Shown: piece by piece, positions 10,865 to 20,140 of the stretch
How the letters are laid out: each line of letters opens with the position of its first letter
How positions within the stretch are numbered: the first letter of the stretch is position 1
Assembly: GCA_963841695.1 (NCBI GenBank)
Contig: CAWJDQ010000013.1
Span: 186,001-250,000 of the forward strand
Direction of reading: 5' to 3'
DNA from: RYN-230 sp963841695
Lineage (GTDB): Bacteria; Actinomycetota; Actinomycetes; Streptosporangiales; Streptosporangiaceae
Length of the DNA: 64,000 nucleotides
Notes under the pieces: model-generated
Databases searched by the model: none
What the model was told of the DNA's origin: nothing
What the model saw: the letters and a program-made list of their open reading frames with translations, nothing else
Program-made: the position numbers and the translations under genes

Positions 10865-11668
10865 TCAGTGTGCCATATCTTCGGCACTGATCGGAAAGCC
10901 AGCGTCCAGGAGCACCTGCCGGTCCCGTGCGTCGAGCGGCGCGCCGGCCGCGCCGGCGGCCAGCCGGGCGGCCAGATCGGGGCGCAGCGCGGCGGTCCGG
11001 CGCAGCGCCTGATCCCGCCGCCAGCGGGCGATGGCCGCATGATCCCCGGACAGCAGGACCGGCGGGACCTCGCGCCCGCGCCAGATCCGGGGCCGGGTGT
11101 AGGACGGCCCTTCGAGCAGGCCGGCCATGGGGCCGTCGCCAGCCCCGAATGAATCGTCGGCGGCGGAATCCGCGTTGCCGAGGACGCCGGGCAGCAGGCG
11201 GCCGACGGCGTCCACCATCACCAGCACGGCGGGCTCGCCCCCGGACAGCACGTAGTCCCCGAGGGAAACTTCATCGACCGGCATCCGGTCGCGCGCCTCG
11301 TCGACGACCCGCGCGTCGATCCCCTCGTACCGGCCACAAGCAAAAACCAACCGCCCGCAACGGGCCCATCCGGCCGCCATCGCCTGCGTGAACGGGATCC
11401 CGGCCGGGGTGGGGACCACGAGCCGGGCCGGTGCCGAGCCCGGGCCGGTCACCGCGTCCAGCGCCGCACCCCACGGCTCCGGGGACATGACCATGCCCGG
11501 GCCGCCGCCGAACGGGGCGTCGTCCACCGCGCGGTGCACGCCGTCCGCCCAGGTGCGCAGGTCGTGCACCTGGAGGTCGATGTCCCCGCGGGAGGCCGCC
11601 TTGCCCAGCAGCGAGACGCTGAGCGGGGTGAAGTAGTCCGGGAAGATCGTGATGATGTCGATGCGCAC
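10865..11668 (-). CDS. trmD: tRNA (guanine-N1)-methyltransferase
   Basis: SPOUT-family enzyme that methylates G37 of tRNAs and prevents frameshifting. It starts MRIDIITIFPDYF (GTG codon at 11668, GAGG upstream); another GTG at 11677 is equally close. Conserved blocks: DDAPFGGGPGMVM, FACGRYEGIDARV, and the knot motif SLGDYVLSGGEPA. About 267 residues, slightly longer than usual. It begins within 11 bp of the rimM stop. Confidence 0.96.
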   Translation of the reverse strand: MRIDIITIFPDYFTPLSVSLLGKAASRGDIDLQVHDLRTWADGVHRAVDDAPFGGGPGMVMSPEPWGAALDAVTGPGSAPARLVVPTPAGIPFTQAMAAGWARCGRLVFACGRYEGIDARVVDEARDRMPVDEVSLGDYVLSGGEPAVLVMVDAVGRLLPGVLGNADSAADDSFGAGDGPMAGLLEGPSYTRPRIWRGREVPPVLLSGDHAAIARWRRDQALRRTAALRPDLAARLAAGAAGAPLDARDRQVLLDAGFPISAEDMAH

Positions 11669-11678
11669 CCGGCTCACC

Positions 11679-12389
11679 TCAGCTTCCTGCAGTGCCGTTT
11701 TCTTCAGTGCCGTTTTCTTCGGTGCCGTTCCCGGCTGGGCCGGTTCCGCCCGGACCGGGTTCCCCCGTGCCCAGTTCGAGCAGCCCGGGGGGCGGGTCGA
11801 TGACCAGCCGGCCCGCGGCCACGTCAACCTCGGGCACGATCGCGGCCACGAACGGGACCAGCAACTCGCTGTCCGCGGCACCCCGCGCCTGCCGCCCGGG
11901 CGGGACGGGGCCACGGCCCGCCGGCCCCGAAGGTAGCGGTCCGGTGGGGACTGACCCGGCGGGGTCGGCCGCCTTTACGGTGCCGGTGGGCTGTGGCTCA
12001 ATGACCAGCAGGTCCTGCCCGAAGTGCCGGACGTCGGTGACCCGGCCCACCGGCTCTCCCGTGGTCGTGACCACGGCCAGGCCGATGAGCTCCGCGTCGT
12101 GGAACTCGTCCGGGTCGTCGGAGGGCCCGGCCTCGGCCGAGTCCAGGGTGAGCCAGGTCCCGCGCAGGTCCTCGGCCTCGTTCCGGTCGGTGATCCCGGC
12201 GAACTGGATCAGGAGCCGGCCGGAATGCCAGCGCACGGCTTCGACCGTGAGCGGGCCGGCCTCGACCGGGTCGGTGGCCAGCACGCGGCCCACGGCGAAC
12301 CGGCGGCCAGGCTCATCGGTGCGCACTTCCACCGACACCTCACCGCGAACCCCGTGCGGCCGCGCGATCCGGCCGACGACCAGTTGCAT
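11679..12389 (-). CDS. rimM: 16S rRNA processing protein RimM
   Basis: Ribosome maturation factor that binds S19 during 30S assembly. The N-terminal RimM domain (VVGRIARPHGVRGEV) and a PRC-barrel (DAELIGLAVVTTTGEPVGRV, FGQDLLVI, LLVPFVAAIVPEVDV) are clear. The PRC-barrel is interrupted by about 40 low-complexity residues, and the C-terminus ends in repeated GTEEN units, making the protein (236 residues) longer than the usual 165-190. It lies between khpA and trmD in the standard operon. Confidence 0.95.
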   Translation of the reverse strand: MQLVVGRIARPHGVRGEVSVEVRTDEPGRRFAVGRVLATDPVEAGPLTVEAVRWHSGRLLIQFAGITDRNEAEDLRGTWLTLDSAEAGPSDDPDEFHDAELIGLAVVTTTGEPVGRVTDVRHFGQDLLVIEPQPTGTVKAADPAGSVPTGPLPSGPAGRGPVPPGRQARGAADSELLVPFVAAIVPEVDVAAGRLVIDPPPGLLELGTGEPGPGGTGPAGNGTEENGTEENGTAGS

Positions 12390-12395
12390 GACGGG

Positions 12396-12638
12396 CTAGC
12401 GGACCTCGTCCACGTCCAGCAGGTCCACCCGGACGTACTTACCGCCGGCCAGCGAGCCGATCACGGTGCGCAGTGCCTTGGCGGTCCGGCCGCCCCGGCC
12501 GATGACCTTGCCGAGGTCCTCGGGGTGGACCCGCACCTCGAGCACCCGGCCCCGGCGCAGCCCGTGGCTGTCCACCCGGACGTCATCCGGGTGCTCCACG
12601 ATGCCCTTCACCAGGTGCTCGAGGGCCTCTTCCAGCAT
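12396..12638 (-). CDS. khpA: KH-domain RNA-binding protein KhpA
   Basis: An 80-residue single-KH-domain RNA-binding protein. The GxxG loop is seen in KVIGRGGRTAKALR. Homologues (YlqC/KhpA) pair with KhpB and bind RNA broadly. It sits between rpsP and rimM as in most Gram-positive bacteria; its ATG begins 1 bp after the rpsP stop, so translation is probably coupled. Confidence 0.96.
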   Translation of the reverse strand: MLEEALEHLVKGIVEHPDDVRVDSHGLRRGRVLEVRVHPEDLGKVIGRGGRTAKALRTVIGSLAGGKYVRVDLLDVDEVR

Positions 12639-12639
12639 G

Positions 12640-13498
12640 TCAGGCTCCGTCGCCCTGCTCCGCGGCCACGGGCTCGGCCGCTGCGGGCTCCGCCGCCTTC
12701 TCCGTGCTGGCCTCGCCGGTGCTGGCCTCGGTGGTGCTGGCCTCGGTCGCGCTGGCCTCGGTCGCGCTGGCCTTAGCCGGCTTCTCGTCCTCGGCCGCGC
12801 CCGCCTTGGCCACGTCCGCCTTGGCCACGTCCGCCTTGGCGGTGTCAGCCTTGCCCGAGTCTGCCTTGGCCGTATCTGCCTTGGCCGTATCAGCCTTGGC
12901 CGCGTCCGCCTTGGCGCCCGCCTTGGCGGTGTCCGCCTTGGCGTTGCGGTGTCCGCCTTGGCGGTGTCCGCCTTGGCGGTGTCCGCCTTGGCGGTGTCCG
13001 CCTTGGCACCCTTGGCCGCGGTGGCCTGCTTGCCGCCCGCCCGGCCGGTGGGCCTGCCGAGCCGGCCTTCGGGCCGCTCGCGTCCGCGTCCGCCTGGTCG
13101 CCGTCCGCCTTGGCACCGGGCTTGCGGCCCTTGCCCTTGGCGCCGTCCCCGACGCCCACGGCTTCGGCGACGGCCGCCGCGTAGGCTTCCTTCTTGTCCG
13201 CCTTGGGCGCCGCGGACTTCAGCGTTCCCTCGGCACCAGGCAGGCCCTTGAACTTCTGCCAGTCCCCGGTGATCTCCAGGATCTTGCGGACCGGGTCGGT
13301 GGGCTGGGCGCCCACGGACAGCCAGTGCTGGGCCCGCTCCGAGTTGACCTCGATGAACGAGGGCTCATTCTTCGGGTGGTACTTGCCGATCTCCTCGATC
13401 GCGCGGCCATCCCGCTTGGTGCGGGCGTCGGCCACGATGATCCGGTAAAACGGCGCATGGATCTTGCCCATGCGCTTCAGCTTGATCTTGACAGCCAC
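12640..13498 (-). CDS. rpsP: 30S ribosomal protein S16 with long Ala-Lys-Asp repeat tail; two frameshifts in the tail
   Basis: The ribosomal part (MAVKIKLKRMGKIHAPFYRI through ILEITGDWQKFKGLPG) occupies about the first 100 residues from the GTG at 13498. A long tail follows. Restoring one base near 13036 and one near 12944 joins the three frames into one protein of about 286 residues whose length is then an exact codon multiple. The tail holds many copies of AKADT-type pentapeptides, then ATEAS-type units and AEPAAAEPVAAEQGDGA. Typical S16 is 80-170 residues. The tail is alternately basic and acidic, probably unstructured and solvent exposed. The apparent frameshifts lie at the repeat border and in it, where sequencing or slippage errors are common. 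Confidence 0.88.
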
Positions 13499-13786
13499 GG
13501 GTGTGGTCTCTCCCAGTAAAGCTCGGATGCAGGAATCGCTCGCGCCGGGTGAGGACCACCGCGTCGGCCTGCTCGGTCCCGGGCCCGGCGAGCGTGAGAG
13601 GGCGTCGCTAGATCCCGGGGTGACTGTGACATTGTGCCAGACGCACAGGGGTAGGACGTAATCGCCGCTGAATCCCCGGTCCACGCTCTGGCCGCCCGGG
13701 CGCTACCCCGGCACTGTCCGGACGTGCCGGTGACGTGACAACCGTTAGAGAAAAAGTTACGCCGGGAGCACCGGAGTGAGCCGGGG

Positions 13787-15505
13787 CTACTTCTCGTCGT
13801 CTTTCTTGTTCTGGCGGTTGCGCCGCAGGAGGCCGAAGCCGGCAGGCAGGCCCGCTGGCCCGGACGTGCCCCCGGTCAGCGAGTCCGGCGGGGGCATCTT
13901 GCTGGCGACCTTGCCTGCCGCCCGGAGCGCGGCCGGGTTGGCGGTCAGCGCCTCCAGGCTCGCGGCCAGTTCCTCCTGCGAGCCGGGCATCCCGCCCGCG
14001 CCCAGGCCGGGCGGGAGGGCCGGCCCCGCGCCGTTGCCGGCCCGGGGGGCGCCCGCGGGCTGGGCGGCCCCGGACTTCGGGGCCGCCGGGTTGCCGCCCG
14101 GACGGCCGCCCTTGGGCTTCTTCTTGTTGTTCTTCTTGCCCTTGGCGCTCTTGGTCGCGGCGCGGCGCATGCCCGGGATACCCGGCATGCCCGGCATCCC
14201 GCCGCCGCCCATCATCTGCTTCATCATCTTCTGGCCCTCGAGGAACCGGACGACCAGGTTGTTCACCTCGCCGACGGTGACCCCGGAGCCGTTGGCGATC
14301 CGGGACCGGCGGCTTCCGTTGAGGATCTTCGGGTTACGCCGTTCCGCGGGGGTCATCGAGTTGACGATGGCCGCCGCCCGGTCCAGGTCCTTGTCGCTGA
14401 TCTGGCTGAGCATCTCGCGGTTCTGCGCCGCGCCGGGCAGCATGCCGAGCAGGTTCCCGATGGGGCCGAGCTTGCGCACCATGGCCAGCTGCTCGACGAA
14501 GTCCTCCAGGGTGAAACCCTCACCGGAGGCGAGCTTGCTGGCCATGGCGGTGGCCTGGTCCTCGTCGAAGGCCCGTTCCGCCTGCTCGATCAGGGTGAGC
14601 ATGTCACCCATGTCGAGGATCCGGGACGCCATCCGGTCGGGGTGGAAGACGTCGAAGTCCTCGAGCTTCTCCCCGGACGACGCGAACATCACCGGGCGGC
14701 CGGTGAGCTCGGCGATGGACAGCGCCGCGCCACCGCGGGCGTCGCCGTCCAGCTTGGTCAGCACCACGCCGTCGTAGCCGACGCCGTCCAGGAACGCCTG
14801 GGCCGTCGCCACCGCGTCCTGGCCGATCATCGCGTCCACCACGAACAGGATCTCGTCCGGGTCGGTGGCGTCCCTGATCGACGCGGCCTGGCGCATCATC
14901 TCCTCGTCGATGCCCAGGCGGCCCGCGGTGTCGATCACGATCACGTTGTGCTGGCGGCGCCGGGCTTCCTCGATGGAATCGCGCGCCACCTGGACCGGGT
15001 CGCCCACGCCGCTGCCCGGCTGGGGGGCGTAGACGGCCACCCCGGCCCGCTCGCCCACCACCTGCAGCTGCTCGACGGCGTTGGGGCGCTGCAGGTCCGC
15101 GGCGACCAGCATGGGCGTGTTGCCCTGCTGCCGCAGCCAGAGCGCGAGCTTGCCCGCCAGCGTGGTCTTACCCGAACCCTGCAGGCCCGCGAGCATGATC
15201 ACGGTCGGCGGGACCTTGGCGAACCGCAGCCTGCGGGCCTCGCCGCCGAGGATCGCGATCAGTTCCTCGTGGACGATCTTGATGACCTGCTGGGCCGGGT
15301 TGAGCGCCCCGGAGACCTCTTCCGACGACGCACGCTCCTTGATGCGGGCGATGAACTCGCGCACCACGGGGAGGGCCACGTCCGCCTCGAGCAGCGCGAT
15401 GCGGATCTCGCGGGCCGTCGCGTCAATGTCGGCCGCGGACAGCCGCCCGCGCCCGCGGAGGGTGGAGAAGACCTGCGTCAGCCGGTCGGAGAGAGTCTCG
15501 AACAC
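13787..15505 (-). CDS. ffh: signal recognition particle protein Ffh (SRP54)
   Basis: GTPase of the signal recognition particle, delivering nascent membrane proteins to FtsY. N-domain at the start (GTG 15505), then the G-domain with GLQGSGKT (107-114), DLQRPNAVEQL, DTAGRLGID and TKLDGDARGG. The Met-rich M-domain includes MVRKLGPIGNLLGMLPG and GSGVTVGEVNNLV. A Lys- and Gly-rich, then Ala/Pro-rich tail of about 120 residues makes it 572 residues, longer than the common 450-520. It is followed 288 bp downstream by rpsP. Confidence 0.97.
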   Translation of the reverse strand: MFETLSDRLTQVFSTLRGRGRLSAADIDATAREIRIALLEADVALPVVREFIARIKERASSEEVSGALNPAQQVIKIVHEELIAILGGEARRLRFAKVPPTVIMLAGLQGSGKTTLAGKLALWLRQQGNTPMLVAADLQRPNAVEQLQVVGERAGVAVYAPQPGSGVGDPVQVARDSIEEARRRQHNVIVIDTAGRLGIDEEMMRQAASIRDATDPDEILFVVDAMIGQDAVATAQAFLDGVGYDGVVLTKLDGDARGGAALSIAELTGRPVMFASSGEKLEDFDVFHPDRMASRILDMGDMLTLIEQAERAFDEDQATAMASKLASGEGFTLEDFVEQLAMVRKLGPIGNLLGMLPGAAQNREMLSQISDKDLDRAAAIVNSMTPAERRNPKILNGSRRSRIANGSGVTVGEVNNLVVRFLEGQKMMKQMMGGGGMPGMPGIPGMRRAATKSAKGKKNNKKKPKGGRPGGNPAAPKSGAAQPAGAPRAGNGAGPALPPGLGAGGMPGSQEELAASLEALTANPAALRAAGKVASKMPPPDSLTGGTSGPAGLPAGFGLLRRNRQNKKDDEK

Positions 15506-15566
15506 GTATCCCAGGCTATCCGGTCACGGCCACCGGGTCAGTGCTTAGATCGCTAGCCGGCCCGAG

Positions 15567-17825
15567 CTAGCTAGTCAGGGCGGCCAGCACCTGGGCGGCG
15601 ATCTTCCCCCGGATCCGCGAACCGCCGACCGGGCCGCCCGAGGCATCCACCACGTAGAACACGTCCACCGCCTCGGCGCCGAGCGTCTCTACCCGGGCCG
15701 CCTTCACGTCGAGACCGCAGTCGCCGAGCGCGCGGCCGATCCGCCAGAGCAGCCCCGGGGCGTCGTGGGCGCGCACTTCCACCACCGTCGCCGTCCGCGA
15801 GGCGTCGTCCAGCAGAGTGACCTTGGGCGGGGCGACCGGGACCGGGGCCGGCCCTTCCCGGTAGGCGCGCATCCGGCGCTCCAGCCGTTCCGCCACGTCG
15901 AGCCGCCCTTCCAGGGCCCGCCGCAGGTCACTGGCGACCAGGTCGGCGTCGGGGGGGTCGCCGTATTCCGGGGCGACGGTGAAGGCGGCCACGGCCATGT
16001 TCTCGTGTGACGTGGCGTTCGCGGAGCGCACGGCCAGCCGGTGCGAGGCGAGCACGCCCGCGGCCTGCCACAGCAGCCCGGGACGGTCCGGGGCGACGAT
16101 GGTCACCTCAGACCCTTTGAGCCGGGCGGCGGGCGCGCCCTGGTCCGCGAGCGCGGCCTGGTCCGCGCGCAGCGGCAGCGGCTCGGGCGGCACCTCCCCG
16201 GCCAGCCGGGATTCCACCCGCCGGACCAGGTCGCCGACCAGGCCTTCCTTCCAGTCGTTCCAGGCGGCCGGGCCGGTCGCCTGGCCGTCCGCGATGGCCA
16301 GCGCGTGCAGCAGCTCGAGCAGCCCCCGGCCGCCGACCACGGAAGCCACCTGGGCCACGGTGACCGGGTCATCGAGATCACGGCGCGTCGCGGTCTGCGG
16401 CAGCAGCAGATGGTGCCGGACGGCGCCGGCAACGAGTTCCGCGTCCGAGGGGCCGAGCCCGACCCGGCGGGCCACGTCCCGGGCCACCACCTCGCCGGTG
16501 ACCCGGTGGTCACCGGGCCATCCCTTGCCGATGTCGTGCAGCAGCGCCGAGAGCAGCAGCAGATCCGGCCGGGCCACGTCGCGGGTGAGCACGGCGGCCC
16601 GCGCGGCGGTCTCCACCAGGTGCCGGTCCACCGTGTAGGTGTGCAGCGGGTTGCGCTGGGGCCGGTTACGCACCCGGTCCCAGTCCGGCAGCAGGCTCGC
16701 GACCAGGCCTTCCTGGTCGAGCGCTTCCCAGACGGGGACGGCGCCCGGGCCGGCGCCGAGCAGCGCGACCAGGGCGTCGCGGGCATCGGGCGGCCAGGGC
16801 ACCGGCAGCGGCGGGCACTCGGCCAGCCGGGCCAGGGTGCGCGGCGCGAGCGCCAGCCCGGCCTGGGCGGCCGCGGCCGCGGCGCGCAGCGGCAGGGCCG
16901 GGTCCGTGGCCGGGTCCTCGGCCCGGGCCAGGACCACCTCGCCGTCCTGCTCGACCAGCCCGTCCGCCAGCGGGCGGCGCTGGGCCTTGCTCCGGCGGCG
17001 ACTCCCGCGGCTGCGCTGGGCCTGCCGGAACGCCTGGTCCACGGAGTAGGCGACGGCGCGGCCCGCCCCGGCCAGGTGGCGCATGAGCGCGTCCGCGTCC
17101 AGCAGGCCGAGGACCCGGGCCACCTCGTCCTGCTCCTGCAGGACGAGCCGGTCGGTGGGACGGCCGGTGATCTCGTGCAGTGCGTGCCGGGCGTCCATGA
17201 TGGACTCGTACGCCGACCGGACCCGGGGCCCGGGACCCGGGGCGACCCACGCGGCCGCGATGGCCTGGATCGCGTGCACGTCGCGCAGCCCGCCCCTGGC
17301 TTCCTTGAGGTCGGGCTCGAGCAGGAAAGCCAGTTCGCCGCTGCGCTGGGTGCGTTCCACGTGCAGGGCCTGCAGTTCGGCCAGCCGGGTGCCGGCCGAG
17401 GCCCGCCAGTCCTCCAGGGCGCCGAGGCGCAGCGCGTTGGTGAGGTCCGGGTCACCCGCCACGTGCCGGGCGTACAGCAGCCCGAGGATCACCTTCAGGT
17501 CGGTCCTGGCCACCCGGCGCGCTTCCGCGGTGGTGCGCACCGCATGGTCCAGGCGGGCGCCGGAGTCCCAGATCGGATACCAGATCCGGTCGGCCATCGC
17601 GGCGATGCCGTCCCGCCCGTCGTGCAGCAGGAGCACATCGAGGTCGCTGCCGGGCAGCAGCTCACGCCGCCCGTAGCCACCCACGGCGACCAGGGCGACG
17701 CCTGGTTCCGCGCCCAGCAGGGAAGCCAGCCAGCGGTCAGTTTCCGCGCTCCGCCGGGCGCGGTCGGCGGCGAATGAGGTGAGGGGCGGCCCGTCGGACT
17801 GCGGCCGGGCCGAGGGTGCGGACAT
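15567..17825 (-). CDS. glnD: PII protein nucleotidyltransferase/deuridylylase-type GlnD
   Basis: Bifunctional nitrogen sensor that modifies PII; in actinobacteria studied so far GlnD adenylylates GlnK. The nucleotidyltransferase motif VAVGGYGRRELLPGSDLDVL carries the metal-binding Asp pair near residue 62. A central HD domain (LLSALLHDIGKGWPGDH) should remove the modification, and two ACT domains at the C-terminus (VTIVAPDRPGLLWQA; EVRAHDAPGLLWRIG) sense glutamine. About 752 residues, normal for the Gram-positive form. It is 60 bp downstream of glnK, matching the conserved glnK-glnD order. Confidence 0.95.
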   Translation of the reverse strand: MSAPSARPQSDGPPLTSFAADRARRSAETDRWLASLLGAEPGVALVAVGGYGRRELLPGSDLDVLLLHDGRDGIAAMADRIWYPIWDSGARLDHAVRTTAEARRVARTDLKVILGLLYARHVAGDPDLTNALRLGALEDWRASAGTRLAELQALHVERTQRSGELAFLLEPDLKEARGGLRDVHAIQAIAAAWVAPGPGPRVRSAYESIMDARHALHEITGRPTDRLVLQEQDEVARVLGLLDADALMRHLAGAGRAVAYSVDQAFRQAQRSRGSRRRSKAQRRPLADGLVEQDGEVVLARAEDPATDPALPLRAAAAAAQAGLALAPRTLARLAECPPLPVPWPPDARDALVALLGAGPGAVPVWEALDQEGLVASLLPDWDRVRNRPQRNPLHTYTVDRHLVETAARAAVLTRDVARPDLLLLSALLHDIGKGWPGDHRVTGEVVARDVARRVGLGPSDAELVAGAVRHHLLLPQTATRRDLDDPVTVAQVASVVGGRGLLELLHALAIADGQATGPAAWNDWKEGLVGDLVRRVESRLAGEVPPEPLPLRADQAALADQGAPAARLKGSEVTIVAPDRPGLLWQAAGVLASHRLAVRSANATSHENMAVAAFTVAPEYGDPPDADLVASDLRRALEGRLDVAERLERRMRAYREGPAPVPVAPPKVTLLDDASRTATVVEVRAHDAPGLLWRIGRALGDCGLDVKAARVETLGAEAVDVFYVVDASGGPVGGSRIRGKIAAQVLAALTS

Positions 17826-17885
17826 CACGGCTGCCCATCCCCCCGACCCGTACTGCGCACTCGATCAGACCTCTATCGCTAGGGG

Positions 17886-18224
17886 CTACAGGGCGCCTGA
17901 ACCGCGCTCTCCAGTCCGGACCCGCACAACCGTCTCAACCGGGACGGACCAGACCTTCCCGTCCCCAATACGCCCAGTCTGCGCCGCCTTGACGATCACG
18001 CCGATCAAGTCATCGATGTCCTCATCGTCGGCCAGCACTTCCAGTCTTACCTTGGGCACCAGGTCAACTTGGTATTCAGCCCCCCGGTAAACCTCCGTGT
18101 GACCGCGCTGGCGGCCGTAGCCGCTGGCCTCGCTCACGGTCATCCCATGTACACCGAAGGCCTGCAGCGCTGCCTTCACTTCATCGAGCTTGAACGGTTT
18201 GATCACGGCAGTGATGAGCTTCAT
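17886..18224 (-). CDS. glnK: nitrogen regulatory protein PII (GlnK)
   Basis: Trimeric signal protein that reads ATP/ADP and 2-oxoglutarate and controls nitrogen assimilation. The 112-residue protein starts MKLITAVIKPFKLDEVKAAL at the ATG 18224. The T-loop reads GYGRQRGHTEVYRGAEYQV, with the modifiable Tyr51 in place; the C-terminal GRIGDGKVWSVPVE is conserved. In most actinomycetes amtB lies immediately upstream; here the upstream gene, 105 bp away, is a nitric oxide synthase. No amtB is present within the window. Confidence 0.96.
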   Translation of the reverse strand: MKLITAVIKPFKLDEVKAALQAFGVHGMTVSEASGYGRQRGHTEVYRGAEYQVDLVPKVRLEVLADDEDIDDLIGVIVKAAQTGRIGDGKVWSVPVETVVRVRTGERGSGAL

Positions 18225-18329
18225 GCGACCACCTTCTCGGGGCACCCTGTCCTGTGCCGACCCTCTGCCTAAGGCGTTTCGCCCGCCATCACAGAGTGTT
18301 TCGGGGGAGTGAAAGACGTGTGCCACATG

Positions 18330-20096
18330 TTACGGGCAAGTTTCGCCTGCAGACAGCGCTGGCCCGGCCGGGAGCTTCCGGTGATGACGGGTGTAAGCAG
18401 GACGCAGTTCGGCGTCCGCGTAATAGCGGTGGAACACCCCGGTGGCCGCGCCGGAGATCGGCGGGACAATCCACGTCCAGTCGGCCGGGCAGATCCGGCC
18501 TGCCCGTTCCTCGCGGGCCAGGTGGGTCAGGAAACGGCGTGATTCCGTGTGGTGGTCGGTGATCGTCACGCCGGCCGTCTCGAACGAGTGCAGCACGGCC
18601 AGGTTCAGCTCGACGAGCGCCAGGTCCCGCCAGAGCGAGCGGTCCCGGGTGGTATCCAGGCCCATCCGGGCCGCGATTTCGGGCAGCTGGTCGTAGCGAC
18701 CGGAATCGGCCAGGTTGCGCGCCCCGATCTCGGTGCCCATGTACCAGCCGTTGAACGGGGCCGCCGGATAGCAGATGCCGCCGATCTCCAGGCACATGTC
18801 GCTGATGACCGGCACCGCGTACCAGCGCAGGCCCAGCTCCCCGAACCAGGGGAAGCGGGGATGGATGAGGTGCACCTCGGCGACCGCGTCGGCCGGCACC
18901 TCGAACACCTGCGGCCCCTCGGCCGAGGTGGAGATGACCAGCGGCAGGACATCGAACCGGCCCTGGCCGTCGGTGGCCCAGCCGAGCGCGCGGGCCAGGT
19001 CGGTGAGCTCGGTGCTGGACGGCTCGCCGCGCACCGACCCGTCCGGCTGCCGGTAACCGGCGTACCTGACCAGCTGCTCGTTCCAGATCTGCGGGCCCTT
19101 CCGGCCCGGCGCGTCCGGTGCGAACACCGTGATGGTGGGCCGGAGCCGGCCGTGGTTGTTGGCGGCCCGCAGGTGGCCCGCGCATTCGGCGGCGATGCCC
19201 GCGGCGGTGTCGATGTGGCGGCGGTCGCGGACCTTGAGGCTCTTCCAGTAGAGACGGCCGATGCAGCGGCTGCTGTTCCGCCAGGCGGCCCGCGTGCCGA
19301 ACTCCAGTTCGTTGACCGTGTGCTGGTAGGTGCCGGTCAGGCGGATCTCCCGGCGGATCTCCCGCAGCCGCGGCCCGACCGGTCCCGCGCCCGGCACCTC
19401 GCGGCGGTGCAGCCGGATGAACTCGGCCGCGGCCTCCATGTCCACGGACCCGGCAAAGGGGCCCAGGCCGGCGAAGCGGGCCGGCCGGAACAGGCGGCGT
19501 GGCGAGCGGGACCCCCGGTCCGGTCCGGGGCCGGGCGCTGACGGGGCGGGCGCCGCTGTAGGAGCCGGCGCTGGCGGAGCGGGCGCTGACGGGGCGGGCG
19601 CTGAGGGGGCGGGCGCCGCTGTAGGAGCCGGCGCTGGCGGAGCGTCGTGGACCAGGCTGTCTGCCACGGGGCAGGCGGGCGCGGGACTGTCCGCCACCGG
19701 GCTGGGTGGCGCGGGGCTGGCCAGCATCAGGCCGTCCGACACGGAGTTAGCGGCCGGGAGGCCGGCCACCACGGAACTCTTGACCATGGAACTGACTCCC
19801 GCTGGGCTGGCTAGGGCTGGGCTGGCTACGGCTGGGCTGGCTAGGGCCGGGCTGGCCGCAGCCGCTGCCGCACTGCTCATCGCCGGGCTGGCCATCAAGG
19901 GCCTGGCTGTGCTGGACCGGGCGCGGCCCGGGCCCGGCACGGCGGGACAGGCCATCACCGGACCGCGCAGGAGTGAGCTACCGGGCATGCGGTACGCCGC
20001 GGTCAGGGCGGCACCGGGCGCCGGGCGTGCCGCCGCCGAGGGCACCCAGCGGGTGAATAGGCCCCAGTACAAAAAGGTTCTCCGGGCATAATTCAT
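18330..20096 (-). CDS. nos: bacterial nitric oxide synthase oxygenase domain protein with long repeat-rich N-terminus
   Basis: Haem-thiolate enzyme that oxidises L-arginine to citrulline and NO. The oxygenase domain starts near residue 220 and has the family landmarks: WRNSSRCIGR with haem-ligand Cys278, FDVLPLVIST, FNGWYMGTEIGARNL with arginine-binding Glu456, and FHRYYADAELRPAY. No reductase domain is attached, as in most bacterial NOS. The first 219 residues are Ala/Pro/Ser-rich with tandem repeats and no similarity to NOS; the first residues (MNYARRTFLYWGLF) do not make a convincing signal peptide. Usual bacterial NOS is about 360 residues, so translation might really begin at Met220. The gene follows a flavohemoglobin gene by 44 bp and precedes glnK by 105 bp, which suggests a redox partner and a nitrogen-metabolism context. 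Confidence 0.93.
   Translation of the reverse strand: MNYARRTFLYWGLFTRWVPSAAARPAPGAALTAAYRMPGSSLLRGPVMACPAVPGPGRARSSTARPLMASPAMSSAAAAAASPALASPAVASPALASPAGVSSMVKSSVVAGLPAANSVSDGLMLASPAPPSPVADSPAPACPVADSLVHDAPPAPAPTAAPAPSAPAPSAPAPPAPAPTAAPAPSAPGPGPDRGSRSPRRLFRPARFAGLGPFAGSVDMEAAAEFIRLHRREVPGAGPVGPRLREIRREIRLTGTYQHTVNELEFGTRAAWRNSSRCIGRLYWKSLKVRDRRHIDTAAGIAAECAGHLRAANNHGRLRPTITVFAPDAPGRKGPQIWNEQLVRYAGYRQPDGSVRGEPSSTELTDLARALGWATDGQGRFDVLPLVISTSAEGPQVFEVPADAVAEVHLIHPRFPWFGELGLRWYAVPVISDMCLEIGGICYPAAPFNGWYMGTEIGARNLADSGRYDQLPEIAARMGLDTTRDRSLWRDLALVELNLAVLHSFETAGVTITDHHTESRRFLTHLAREERAGRICPADWTWIVPPISGAATGVFHRYYADAELRPAYTRHHRKLPAGPALSAGETCP
19543..19644. repeat. 39-bp direct repeats in the 5' part of nos
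   Basis: An identical 39-bp sequence occurs at 19543-19581 and 19606-19644 (63-bp period), giving duplicated Pro-Ala-rich peptide segments. A second cluster of shorter Ala-Ser-Pro-Leu repeats lies at about 19800-19860. Confidence 0.9.
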
Positions 20097-20140
20097 CGCC
20101 GCGCCATCCCATTAAGCGTAGCGTGCGTCGAGCACGGCAA

